Assembly (NCBI GenBank): GCA_916613615.1
Contig: OU744724.1
Coordinates: 23,422,171 to 23,486,170 of the forward strand
Source of the DNA: Steromphala cineraria
Taxonomy: Eukaryota > Mollusca > Gastropoda > Trochida > Trochidae
Direction: 5' to 3'
Length of the DNA: 64,000 bases
In this document: positions 1 to 10,770 of the stretch, in pieces
How the letters are laid out: each line of letters starts with the position of its first letter
Numbering within the stretch: the stretch's first letter is position 1
Notes under the pieces: generated by a model
The model's input: the letters and a program-made list of their open reading frames with translations, nothing else
Database searches by the model: none
What the model was told of the DNA's origin: nothing
Made by a program: the position numbers and the translations under genes

Positions 1-1559
1 TTGGTATTAAAGGACCAAATGTTAAACGCTATTTTCTTCAAACAATTTGATAGAATGAGTTTCTATCTATATTAAGTTGAAAACGATCTTAGATATCAGA
101 CTTGTCTTGATTATCAACATGTTAACTCATTATTATTATTATAAGCTCAACTAATTTTATCATATTCATGTACCCTTTCCTCAAAGTTTCACTTTAGATT
201 GACATCAAGTATGATCATCAGTTTCATGTTTATGAGTACATTATGAGTATAAATAGCAATAGCATTTCCCACAGAAAGCAGAATATCGCTTAAATTACAA
301 AATTTGAAACTATTCGCAAGATTCTAACACGTCTTCATCTATGCACCTCAGATCGAGGTTCGAACCCTACTAGGGTGGACCCTAGGCCTTGGACCGTGTG
401 GTCCAGGATGTGACAAGACCCGGGTTGGGACCAGTACTTCACTCTCCAGAGCTAAGGTCCTGCAGTCCACATCCCCTGACCACCTCGGACATTGGAGCAG
501 CGAGGTTCGGACACAATCGCATGTGGACATTACACAGGCAGTGACCAGCTGCTTCTCCGGACGACTGGCGGGCGTGAATGAACACCTGAAGTGAGAGCTA
601 GAGTCTTGAGTCTTCAACTTGACACTGGACCCTGGAGCTCCCGAACAGGATATCATGTAAGACCTTCCTTGAACTATGCTTGCCAAAATCAATTTTGAAT
701 ATTGGACTTTTTATGATCGCTAACTTTATTATTGATAATCATCAGTGTGTATAGGAAATTTGTGTAATATTATCTAACCCTGATTGTATTGTCAAGTATC
801 CCCTTTTTTCAGTGGAATTTACTTTTTAGCTGTTTCATTTTATTTCATTTATACTTGTATTTTCCTTGAAAATTTAGTCACGTCATAATGTTGATAAAGG
901 TTAACGTTTTGGATTTTTTAACCTCACATTTTTGTATTATTCATCTATGACCGCTTGCATAAATTCTGCATGAATTCCTTTGAAAAGACCATTCCATGAT
1001 TTGTTTTTTTATGATAATGTCCTTGGAGATCATGCGCATAATTTTGAAACAATTCATGGAAGCATTTGATATGACAGTATATACGTTTTTCTGATTCATT
1101 GAATTTTCAAACCTTTGCACTATTTTATAATCAATGAATATATACATATGCATACATGTGTATAACGGTAGTTGGATGCCATTACTACAGTATGGAAATC
1201 AATATAAGGGTTACAAGTAAATGCACAATTATCATTAGTGTTAAAACGTGTAGAAAGCTGCAGTCAAACGTCAATCTTACCGTGGTTAAAATAACCTTAC
1301 CAAACACCACCTAAATCAAAACCAAAGGTTGTAAACCACAACATATACACAATAGCAAGAAACATAAAGCTCTGCATCATTCCACAGTCTGGAAGGGAAC
1401 TACTGGGCACCCATGAACCCGCTACAATCGCGGAAAGGACACCCGAACCATTCCCGGTACCATCTACAGATCAAGGTTGACTCTGGACGCAGAAACGATA
1501 CCGGCAAACCTAACACAAGCCCTGTCGTTCTCTTCAAGCCAGAATACAGGTGACTGAAC

Positions 1560-1799
1560 TAAACTAAAATCCAAAAGAAACGTCCCCTTTTGAATTTTGA
1601 CACACATAAAAAATCACGAGAGATCATTAAAAAATGACACCATTCTTATATATGCCAAGGCACTATCTGAAGAAACACATCGCCTAAACGCACAAAATGC
1701 AGTGGTTAAGGTATAAAAATATCGTTTTGTTATATGTTTTGTTCTATCGAGAATCGAGAATCAAATATAGAGGGGACGTTTCTTTTAGATTTTAGTTTA
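1560..1799. mobile_element. Inverted-repeat element (MITE-like), 240 bp
   Basis: Two arms of about 30 bases, 1560-1590 and 1770-1799, are inverted copies of each other with one mismatch (core AAAAGAAACGTCCCC). The interior does not encode a protein. The size and terminal inverted repeats fit a non-autonomous DNA transposon. I did not find a clear target-site duplication, so the superfamily is unknown. Confidence 0.55.
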
Positions 1800-2133
1800 C
1801 AAAACACTTCTAACTTAACATATTACAGGTTAACCTTACCAAAGTAGCATTTATATATATTTATAAACCTCCAGTGACGTCACTCTATTGTTCTATTAGG
1901 TTCTTCTTTTACCGGATAAACCTCTTTGCCGGGCATTCTCCAAGAATGCCCAGGGCTTTCTTGAAGAATGCCCAGGGCTTTCTCTAGGAAAGCCCGGGAC
2001 TTACTCTAGAATTTTTCGGAAATTTATTTTGATTGGGATTATACACGTTTTGAAATACTTTGTTTCAAAGTCCTTCTTCGAATAAATACCATCACAAAAT
2101 ATCACATTTTTGACAAATCACAAATATAATGTT

Positions 2134-2215
2134 CGCATGCCTGGTTTCGAACTCTGCACCACTCGCTTACTAAACTGGCGCCTTTGACAACTAGGCTATA
2201 AAGGCCCACGAGAAC
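2134..2215 (-). repeat. tRNA-like sequence, probably a tRNA-derived relic
   Basis: Read on the minus strand, this stretch has a plausible A box (TAGCCTAGTTGTCAAAGGCG) and a B-box core (GAGTTCGAAACC), with a TAG triplet where the anticodon would lie and a long variable region, as in Leu or Ser tRNAs. The acceptor arms do not pair convincingly. I read it as a decayed tRNA-derived element rather than a working tRNA gene. Confidence 0.3.
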
Positions 2216-2439
2216 AATGATGTATTTTCCACAGTGACAATCATGTGAACTTCACGAGGCAGATAGCGCATGCATTTCACGTTCACGGCTTGGGTAGCGA
2301 GCGCAAAGCACGTGCAGGGCGCGGATGTGCTCTCCGTTTGCTCATGGTGATTCCCTACCAGTAAAAATCAATGAATCCATGTTTATACTTATTATTGAAA
2401 TTATCTTCTAACTACGGTTTATCTCGGTTCATAAGTTAG

Positions 2440-2577
2440 ATCAAAACCTCGCCCTCGGTGTTGTTTGATAATGTAAGCCCTCAGCCTCGGGAAATTGGGG
2501 CGGGCCTGTCGGCCCTTTCCAATTTCCCTCTGCCGCGGGCTTACATTATCAACAACACCTCTGGCTCGGTTTTGATC
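2440..2577. repeat. Long inverted repeat (hairpin element)
   Basis: The ends GATCAAAACC and GGTTTTGATC and the roughly 37 bases inside each are inverted copies, including AATGTAAGCCC and GGGCTTACATT. The centre is GC-rich. It looks like a short foldback or MITE insertion and carries no gene. Confidence 0.6.
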
Positions 2578-2658
2578 CTACACGAATCACACGGGTTTGT
2601 TGTCAAAAATGTGTTTTTCTCGAAACGATATATGTTCGCTATCCTGTTGACGGGTATT

Positions 2659-2746
2659 CAATCTAAATAAATTTAGATCAAAAATTTTATATTTTTTCAT
2701 AACAGTATGACCTAATATAAAACCTGTTGATCTAAATTTATTTAGA
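2659..2746. mobile_element. 88-bp palindromic element with 12-bp direct repeats
   Basis: The element is nearly a perfect inverted repeat (arms about 23 bases, core TCTAAATAAATTTAGATCAA). It is flanked on both sides by TTGACGGGTATT, at 2647-2658 and 2747-2758. The direct repeats look like a target-site duplication, implying that this tiny palindrome moved in as a unit. Confidence 0.6.
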
Positions 2747-3004
2747 TTGACGGGTATTGATTATGGACTATATGTAAATGTGATATCAGTTCTCCTAAAA
2801 ACAGTTCCATAATGAAGACATATAATGTTGCTGAACATTATTGTCACATAGAATGTCTTGTGTACCAAATAAACAACATTTGTGTCAACAAATATGAAGT
2901 TGGATAACAGTGTGTTATACAATCGTGGTCTTTAATTGTTTCTAAGTATTGATTGGATTACTAGCCCCTCTTTTCGTCGTTATTTGCTTGCTGTATTCGT
3001 TTAG

Positions 3005-4340
3005 TATACAACTGAACGGCGTCACGGAGATAAAGCTTCCCACAATGGATGCTGACGGAGATGTGGTGTACTGTTCTGATGCTAGGTTCGTTGAGGCGGG
3101 AGATCTCGATCAGATGAACATTGTATACGTCGAGAAGGTTGGTACCTCCTTGTAGATGAAATTCTTTGAACCGCTGTTACAGATACATTTCCATTGCCAG
3201 TTTTTCAGATGACAAATGTACAGGTCGAGAAGGTTGGTATCTCCTTTATGGTAAAGGAAATTCTTTAAACCGCTGTTACAGATAAATTTCCATTGCCGGT
3301 TTTTCAGTTGACCAATGTACAGGTCGAGAAGGTTGGTATCTCCTTGTAGATGAAATTCTATGAAACGCTGTTACAGATACATTTCCACTGCCAGTTTTCA
3401 GATGACCGATGTACAGGTCGAAAGGGTAGGTACCTCCTTTATGGTAAATGAAGTTATTTGAACCGCTGTTTATTCAATTGTTTGGCACATGCACTTCCAC
3501 TGCCAGTTTTTCAGATGACCAATGTACAAGTCGAAAGGGTAGGTACCTCCTTTATGGTAAATTAAGTTCTTTGAACCGCTGTTTATTCAATTGTTTGGCA
3601 GACATAGTTCCACTATCAGGTGTTTTTGACACTGTTAATGTACTTTATTCCTTGGATCGGCATATGCGTTGATTATAATTCAAAGATATATTACTTTAGT
3701 TAGTGATGACAACGCTCTTGGTCAGTGTTGCCCGTTTTGTTTGAATAAGTATTGTTTTATGACCATTTTGTCATGTAAAATGTATTTTATATACTCTCCT
3801 TACCCTCAATTACTGTCTCTGAAATATGTGTTATCTTATGTGTACATACTTTACTATTTATATACATGTATTCATATACTATTTATTTTTAAAGAGGCCA
3901 GACTGTATATGGGCAGTAGGTTCGTACATCCTGTACCATTTCTACGGCTAAGCGGAAAATGTGCAATATTGATAGAGCTTCATTGAACTTATTATTAGAG
4001 TCATGTAACAAAATATGTGTCTCAACCTGGATTCTAGTGGGGACTGTGTGCGCTTGAGACCGACATGCTAATGTCTACAGCCCTGTCTTCCAATAATGTC
4101 TTCATGTTCTCTACGACCATGAATCCTGCACTACCAATGTCATATTCATACACGATTCTAATCCAGACCAACTGCAGTATCATGTTCAACGCGAGCGAGA
4201 GTAGCGGCTACACAGACGACGGTACAGTGGCTGTGCTGATCAAGGTGATGGACTACAACTACCTACCCATCCAGATCAGCACGGAGTCCCCACGTGTCAG
4301 GAGACCCTTCGAGGTCCCCCTGTCTGCTGTGCCTCTCCAG
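3005..4340 (+). CDS. Partial gene: two exons of an extracellular domain
   Basis: Exon 3005-3137 follows a pyrimidine-rich tract ending TTTAG and ends AAG|GTTGG. Exon 4038-4340 follows TTCTAG and ends CTCCAG|GTAACC. Both leave phase 0 at their junction, and the joined frame gives about 145 residues. Recognisable motifs are DADGDVVYC near the start, a GLCALETD segment, TNCSIMFNAS (with an N-glycosylation site) and DDGTVAVLIKVMDY. The pattern recalls the beta-rich extracellular module with a DGDxVxC motif found in invertebrate mucin-like and VWDE-like proteins; this is from memory and uncertain. The flanking exons (phase 2 before, phase 0 after) are not found in the window, so the gene is partial or decayed. 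A 5-unit minisatellite fills the intron. Confidence 0.5.
3100..3560 (+). repeat. Minisatellite copying an exon end and donor site (5 units)
   Basis: The 3' end of exon 3005-3137 and the start of its intron are repeated at spacings of 95, 99, 94 and 113 bases. The four extra units each contain a pyrimidine tract and AG, then exactly 24 bases, then GT: 3209-3232, 3308-3331, 3402-3425 and 3515-3538. They would encode MTNVQVEK, LTNVQVEK, MTDVQVER and MTNVQVER, close to the parental MNIVYVEK. The last two have the better donor GTAGGT. Confidence 0.8.
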
Positions 4341-4350
4341 GTAACCCCCA

Positions 4351-4408
4351 TTCTCTCCCCACAGAGGCAGATCAAGTCATGTTGATTTAGCCTCTGTTCT
4401 ATTACGCC
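4351..4408. repeat. Partial copy of the inverted-repeat element at 40210
   Basis: Just downstream of the exon ending at 4340 the sequence TTCTCTCCCC, CAGAGGCAGATCAAG and AGCCTCTGTT.TATTACGCC matches the left half of the hairpin element at 40210-40340. Only one arm is present, so it is a truncated copy. Confidence 0.5.
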
Positions 4409-6984
4409 GAAATCCGTGGGATCCGGCAGTTTCCCCTGGCGGAAAAAACTTTCATCACAATACATTTGAATTTCTTTATCAAATGACAACGCTTCACGCA
4501 TGGAAAGGGTGGTTCATAGCACAATGCTTTTGCCTTGATTCAGTAGCCAAAATGATGATTTAAGAACAGCGTCGCTGATTGCATATAATCCTTATTATGA
4601 TAAACGTGAGTTTGAACGAATCTAATGTTGAATGCTCAGTATTCTTGATTAAACAACAAGAAACCTCATAATTTTTCCCATGTTAATTGGTAAATATGTA
4701 CAGAAAACATTGTCAACTTCAAAAAACACCAAAAAACGTTTTTATCGGTCCTCTAATAACAAAGATATCGCCCTTCAAAGTGCGCAAATTTGAGGCCTCT
4801 CAATTTGACAGTCTGAAAAGGAATTCTACCGGGTGAACGATATTGCCTTTACTGCGCATGCGAGAAAGGGCGATGTGATGTGGCAGGTTGTGATTGGCTG
4901 AGTGAAGTTTTACAGATTGTGTATTATTACATCATATACAGAACGGAAATGGGCCTAATCAATGTAAATATAACAGACAATGGTGGTAAATAAACAGAAT
5001 AAACATGTTTTAGCACGATTTAGAAGCTTCATCTGTCCGGCAATAAAACAGAGTAGTAATTAAACAGTTATGTTACATCGTAACTGATTGTGTAATTACA
5101 GGCCTAGGGAGTCGCGCTTGGGATATTTCACACTCTTTGACAATGTTGTTACAAGAATTAGGGGATGTTGTTTTAGAGATCAAGCATGTTTGCCCATCTA
5201 TGACACGCCCAGTTGTCAAAGCACTAGTCATCCATTGGTCAACAATAAGACAAACTAGATCCAATAAAAAATTAAACATTTAGAATTTATCATATGCATT
5301 GCATCTGTCTTGAGATGAACACATTCAGTACACATGAGATGGAGTATTTTGCGTTTACAGTGACTTCAATAAGGTAGGCTTTGGTCACATGATATGTAAA
5401 CTAAACTTTGTGCATTCAAACTTATATGTATACATATTTGTTATTTCAGGCAGTTGTTTGCGTTAGAAGTTTACAAATATTTAAAATTTAAATTAACATT
5501 ATCTCAAACAAAGATATAGAAGGGTATTTATTTTACGCTGGTGAGTTGTCTCTTTGTAAACTAACATTGTTTCTTAATTTGATTGAGAAACGCTCAAGAC
5601 ATGATGAAACATGGTGTCAAAAGGTGTATATCCTGAATATCCTTGTATAGCGAACTTAATACAATTTCATGACATGATGCCTCAATGACTCTCTTACCGA
5701 ATATTTCGTAGTGTGTATATAGCAAAACCTCATTCAGATTATATAAAATTACTTCAGGATTATTCATAAGTTCCTTAAAACATTTCACTAACTTGTTTAA
5801 TTTGTCTTCAATTTTATCTGGCCACTCATCACAAAATGTAAACTTAGAACTACTAAATTCAAAACATAACTATACCGTAATATCTAAGAGATTTTCAAAA
5901 CATGATTGAATATTAAGATTTTGCCTTGATGAAATATCCTTATGTTTATACCATTAATGAAGATATAACCTTAGCATTTAATTGCTTTGTTGTATGTTTT
6001 CGAAAATCGTTGTTTCAATACTGTCACTGTATATGATATGTGTACTGATCTGTCCATGTTTACGTTACGTCACTATTTTGTTAGAGAGCGGCATAAATAT
6101 AAACATACTGTATACCCCGTTTCTTTTTTAAAAATAGATATGCGAAACATAGTTCTATGACAGGGCTATGACATACCATGTAGTCTCATTGATGAATTGA
6201 CTTTAGATCCCTCTGTAGAAGCCGTGATTAAACTATCAACAGTCAAAAAGATTCAACCAAAATTAGTAAATGTCTTCATTATGTGTCTCACTAACTAACC
6301 GTCATACTGGAAAGTTGTTTTCTTTGTTTGTACAGTAATTATACGCCAAGTAGGTAAGTGACCGCTTGACTCAATACTGTAAACAATAGCAATAGCCTGA
6401 CCAGTTTGGCGAGAAAGGGCGATGTGATGTGGCAGGTTATGATTGGCTGAGAGAAGTTTTACAGACTGAAAATATGATGTTTGTTTTCAAAGTCATTAAA
6501 TGACTATTTTGCGCATGTTTTTGAACAAACAAAATATCGATGTTATCTCAAGATATCTTTATGTATCCATTTCTGCATTGTCTACCCCCTCGGGGTTACA
6601 TGTTGTTTAAACAAATTGATTTATCTAAGAGGTAACTTAAAGGTAGAGGTAAAATAAGTTCACCCGTTCCTTTTCAAGGTTTGCAAAGTCCTATACCGTA
6701 AGAAAAGTGCAGTGACACAAAGAATCTCTGTCTTATGAATACTCGGATCGAGTGTTTCTGCTTTTCCGTAGGTTTATATGAGGGGTTGAGGTTATCTGAT
6801 AAAGTCATAGAGTTTTCAAATTGACAAATATATATGTTTTAAATGTGTGTCTTTACGGTCAACCCAACCGTCTTCTCTTCGACAGTTGTGTATCCAAGAC
6901 GTGGAATGTCTTAAAGGAAATCCTACATTTGTTTAGCATAGATCACTGGAATTGAAGAAGATTCAGCGGATTCAGACGAGCGCA

Positions 6985-7176
6985 CATCTTCCTACGCAGA
7001 GCCTAAAAGGCCAGTTTCCAAACTGTCATTTTATGCCTTGCTGCAGAGACTTTACTTTTCTGTGCTGCTATAGTGCCCCTACAGAGTAGAGAGCAAGCAC
7101 AGAAAAGTAAAGTCTCTGCAGCAAGGCATATAATGACAGTTTGGAAACTGGCCTTTTAGGCTCTGCGTAGGAAGAT
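6985..7176. mobile_element. Foldback element with 10-bp target duplication
   Basis: Left arm 6985 to about 7065 and right arm about 7096 to 7176 are almost perfect inverted copies of some 80 bases separated by a short loop, so the element would fold into a long hairpin. GACGAGCGCA occurs directly on both sides (6975-6984 and 7177-7186). A duplication of 9 to 10 bases would fit a Mutator-like mechanism, but the superfamily is an inference. No protein is encoded. Confidence 0.75.
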
Positions 7177-8785
7177 GACGAGCGCAGTGACTTGTGATAA
7201 ACAGAGAGACTTGAGTGGAAATTAAGTCCAGGTGATTTCAGACATGCATGTTAACGCTTGTTTTCAATCACTTGATCACTTATAGTATTTGGATTTTAGA
7301 TTCAATAAATGAGAGTCAATGTGGTTTAAACTACTGATAGCATCCAAACCAAAAAGGTAAGAATGACTTCGTCAAAAATATGAAAAAATGACTGGAATAA
7401 TGAAAGCTTATTAAGACATAGTTTCCGTGTTTGATGACGATTCATTGCATAATATAAACAAAGCAGATGTAATTCACGCAAAGACTAATAAGCTACAGAC
7501 TTAATAGCTCTACTTTTAGAATATTCATTCCGATAAGCCATGCATCAAGGAATGGGTGTATTTGTAAAGCAAACAAGCTGATTACGTCAGTTGAAAGACT
7601 GGAGTAGTTGACTATTGTGACGTCATATAGTTCACGCTTGATAACAACCAACCATACGTTTAATCAAAATATATTTGGAGATGTTTAAAAAAACGGAATG
7701 GACCAACCGTTTCGCAGACAGATTAAACGTTCACTCCCACGACATGTTCCAACGGTATCTTCCCGTTATGACTACTTCCATTATGACTACACCCGATTTG
7801 ACTACTCATTTGACTGAACACATGTTAGAGCACCCCTTTTCGAAAATGCACTGACCCTGCTTTGCTTTGCTGAAAAACTTTAGATTGTCAATTTGAAGAC
7901 AAAATTATATTGATCATATTCATGTCATACAACAAATGATAACAAAACAATATTGCATCTTGCATACTCAAATTTATTTTGCCGATCAAAACAATATAGC
8001 ATATATACATGCAATGGGTTTGAAAACACATATTCTTTGTCAAATATACCCAAACATCATTCTAGTAGCCTTACATTATTTACAATAAACACTAACTTGG
8101 TGGCCGGTCATTCGTATTTAATTAATACTTCTGATATTTGACAAATGAACTGAAACTTAAAGTGTGTTGCCACCCAGCCTGCAGCAAGAACAATAAATTC
8201 TTGTGTGTGTGCAGTGCTTCAAAGGCGAACATTTATCACAACCCGATTAACCAATCGTATAAGGAAATATCAACTATCAAGCAAAAAATGCTTGGGGCTA
8301 TTTTACTGTGAACACCTTTTCCTCGAAATGGATTAGTGTTTTTTATATCAAAATGTAACGTTTAAGTTAAGAACTGCCTTTTTTCTAGCAATTGGTACAA
8401 TTTATTTACGTTAGGCTACGTTTATTTCGTTCCTTATTAACGCCTTTTGCCAAAATATGCATATATGCATATTATGCAACCTTTATCGATTGCACGTGAC
8501 TTGACTCATGTATAGACAAATTTACTGTTATAAAACCTTATATGCAGTATGAGAAAAATAAAGTGTTTTCTGAAATCTACCACTGAGGTGAGGTGATGTA
8601 GAGTTTATCGTCGCTTTTAAGGGTATTTCACTAATATCGCAGATGCTAGTATTATTGCAGAGAGAAAGCCCGCAACACTATTGTGGTTATGTATATCGGT
8701 GAAACGTGCGAGCATCGAACCATGGGTGGTACTACGCTGAAATTCCCAAACCTGACTGCGTGTAGAATAGTTCTCTACTGCAGAC

Positions 8786-8857
8786 AAAGTTGCCTGGCGG
8801 GATTCGAACCACGCAGACCTCCTGATCGGAAGCCGAAAGCGCTAACCAAATCCATGG
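8786..8857 (-). repeat. tRNA-like sequence (Arg-like, degenerate)
   Basis: On the minus strand the stretch shows GGTTAGCGC in the D-arm region, a candidate CCG anticodon preceded by T, and a good B box (GTGGTTCGAATCCCGCC). The anticodon stem pairs poorly and the acceptor stem is not convincing, so a tRNA-derived SINE or tRNA relic is more likely than a functional tRNA-Arg gene. Confidence 0.35.
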
Positions 8858-9075
8858 CGGATTTTCAAATGCATGGAAAATGCCGTACCTATCAAAATCT
8901 GTGGCGGATTTTGTATTGATTGTGATGAGAGATTTTCAGCTGGGTAGAATTGTGTTACCAACGTTCAATTAATGTGTTTTCCTACATGTATATATACAAC
9001 TAATTACCATGAATTGAAAAGTTATTGTTAAAGAGATTCAGTTTACAGAAAACTTACATTTCAGTTAGGATGATA

Positions 9076-10418
9076 TAGGTGTATAGAGATAGGAGTTCTT
9101 CAGATATTCATGCTCTTATTTGCAGACGATATGGCGATTGTAGACAGTACGGTCATAGGTCTTCAAAAGAGGTTAGATAAATTAAGTAGATATTGTAATA
9201 AATGGCAGCTTAAGGTTAATGTTGATAAAACTAAAGTAATGGTATTTAGAAAGGCCGGAAAGCTGAGTAAATATGAAAAGTTTTTCTTTAATGGTGGTCA
9301 GTTGGATATTGTTAGTTCTTATAAATATCTTGGTGTACACTTTTCCAGTTCAGGTTCATGGTATATTTCTCAGAAGATTCTTTCTGAGCAGGCTTTGAAA
9401 GTTCTCAGAATTATTCGCTCTAATCTGTTTAATTGTATAAATCTTCCACTTAAAGTTTTATTGCATATTTTCGATGTAAAAGTTTTACCGATTCTTCTGT
9501 ATGGTACAGAAGTTTGGGGATTTCATCCATCCTCTGACGCTGCTCGGGTCTATGATAAATTTTGTAAGGATATTTTGCATCTGGGTAGAACTACGCCAAA
9601 TTTAGTAGCTCGAGGTGAGCTAGGTAGATATTCTCTCCGGGTTCATCAATATGTTAGAATTATCAAATACTGGCTAAGACTCTTGTTTCAACAGGATAAT
9701 GTTATTTTGAAAAAGGCTTATGATTATCAATATAATTTGGCAGAGGCTGGAAGGAAATGCTGGGCGTTGAATGTTAAAAATTTGTTGTTTAGATATGGTT
9801 TCGGTTATGTGTGGTTAAATCAAGGTGTTGGACATATCAATGTTTTTATTTCTATGTTTAAGGAAAGGTGTATTGCCATTGACAACCAACTTTTTCTTGA
9901 AAATATTTCAAACTACTCCAAACTTCAATTATATAGCACTATAAAATTTGAAGTTAAATGTGAAGATTACATATCGTTAGTTACTATACCAGTGTATCGT
10001 ATTGCATTGTGTAAATTTCGTTGCTCCAACCATAAATTGTTAATTGAGGAAGGAAGAAAGATCGGTCTACCTCGCAGTCAAAGACTTTGTCCATTTTGTA
10101 TCGTCCAAGTAATTGAATCCGAGTATCATTTTTGTATGGAATGTGACTTTTATGATAATCTTCGTCGAAGCCTGCTCCCTAAATACTACACTTCTTATCC
10201 TACTATGAGTAAATTCCTGCAGTTGATGTCATCTCGAAATAACAATATTGTTAATAATCTGGCAAAATATGTATTTCTAGCATTTAAGAAACGATCCAGT
10301 TTCCTATCATGTAACTAGCAATCTATATTATGTTATGGCGCTTCAACTATTATTAATACTATCATGATGTATGTATATGTATAATGGGCCGGTGGCCCCT
10401 TTACGGAAATAAACACAG
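9076..10418 (+). mobile_element. 5'-truncated LINE (non-LTR retrotransposon)
   Basis: The insertion is delimited by a perfect 17-bp direct repeat, TTTCAGTTAGGATGATA, at 9059-9075 and 10419-10435. It starts inside the reverse transcriptase domain just before the FADD catalytic box, runs through the end of the element's ORF and a short 3' UTR, and ends GGAAATAAACACAG. Severe 5' truncation with a long target-site duplication is the usual outcome of target-primed reverse transcription. The intact frame and perfect duplication suggest a recent insertion. Confidence 0.9.
9110..10318 (+). CDS. LINE reverse transcriptase, C-terminal part
   Basis: The frame encodes 402 residues from the first ATG after truncation. 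It begins MLLFADDMAIV, which holds the F/YADD box of the polymerase active site. Next come the thumb-like motifs NVDKTKVMVF and YKYLGVHF, a long helical connector, and a C-terminal zinc-knuckle-like CPFC...H...C pattern (C-x2-C-x9-H-x3-C). The fingers and most of the palm, plus any endonuclease and ORF1, are absent. The protein cannot be an active polymerase. The motifs resemble the I/Nimb-like group of non-LTR elements, though I cannot assign the clade firmly. It sits outside any host gene, about 450 bases beyond the 3' end of the minus-strand receptor gene. Confidence 0.85.
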   Translation: MLLFADDMAIVDSTVIGLQKRLDKLSRYCNKWQLKVNVDKTKVMVFRKAGKLSKYEKFFFNGGQLDIVSSYKYLGVHFSSSGSWYISQKILSEQALKVLRIIRSNLFNCINLPLKVLLHIFDVKVLPILLYGTEVWGFHPSSDAARVYDKFCKDILHLGRTTPNLVARGELGRYSLRVHQYVRIIKYWLRLLFQQDNVILKKAYDYQYNLAEAGRKCWALNVKNLLFRYGFGYVWLNQGVGHINVFISMFKERCIAIDNQLFLENISNYSKLQLYSTIKFEVKCEDYISLVTIPVYRIALCKFRCSNHKLLIEEGRKIGLPRSQRLCPFCIVQVIESEYHFCMECDFYDNLRRSLLPKYYTSYPTMSKFLQLMSSRNNNIVNNLAKYVFLAFKKRSSFLSCN

Positions 10419-10680
10419 TTTCAGTTAGGATGATAACTGCATTTAAACGCACATGTACATGTAGTCAGTGACTTCCTGTCTTTTTTTCATATAAGCAGCT
10501 CCTGCCTGAATTCCTTTTGAACACGGATGATTTCGCTAATTGTTGACACATAAATGGAGCAGTTCCAGCAAAGTCGTTAACAGAGATGCTTATCTTAACT
10601 CACAGAAGGCTAAATTTTATAACTATGATATGATAAAAGACATCGATTAAACAGGATTTGTGTATTTACGATTTTAAAAA

Positions 10681-10686
10681 TTTATT
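10681..10686 (-). terminator. Poly(A) signal for the ionotropic receptor gene
   Basis: AATAAA on the minus strand lies about 85 bases past the stop codon of the receptor gene (stop at 10771-10773). Confidence 0.45.
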
Positions 10687-10770
10687 TTACGTAATCCGAT
10701 GTATCGACTTTTTGATTAACACAATGTTCCGTCTAGAGCCTTGATCGAGATAACAATTTTATGAATACAT

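Larger units (their letters stand above)
4409..9058. other. Gene-poor spacer
   Basis: I see no convincing exon here. A block of about 52 bases at 4861-4915 (GAGAAAGGGCGATGTGATGT onward) recurs at 6413-6467 with few changes, so a dispersed repeat is present twice. Apart from that, the foldback element at 6985-7176 and the tRNA-like relic near 8.8 kb, the sequence is AT-rich with only short chance reading frames. Confidence 0.5.
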
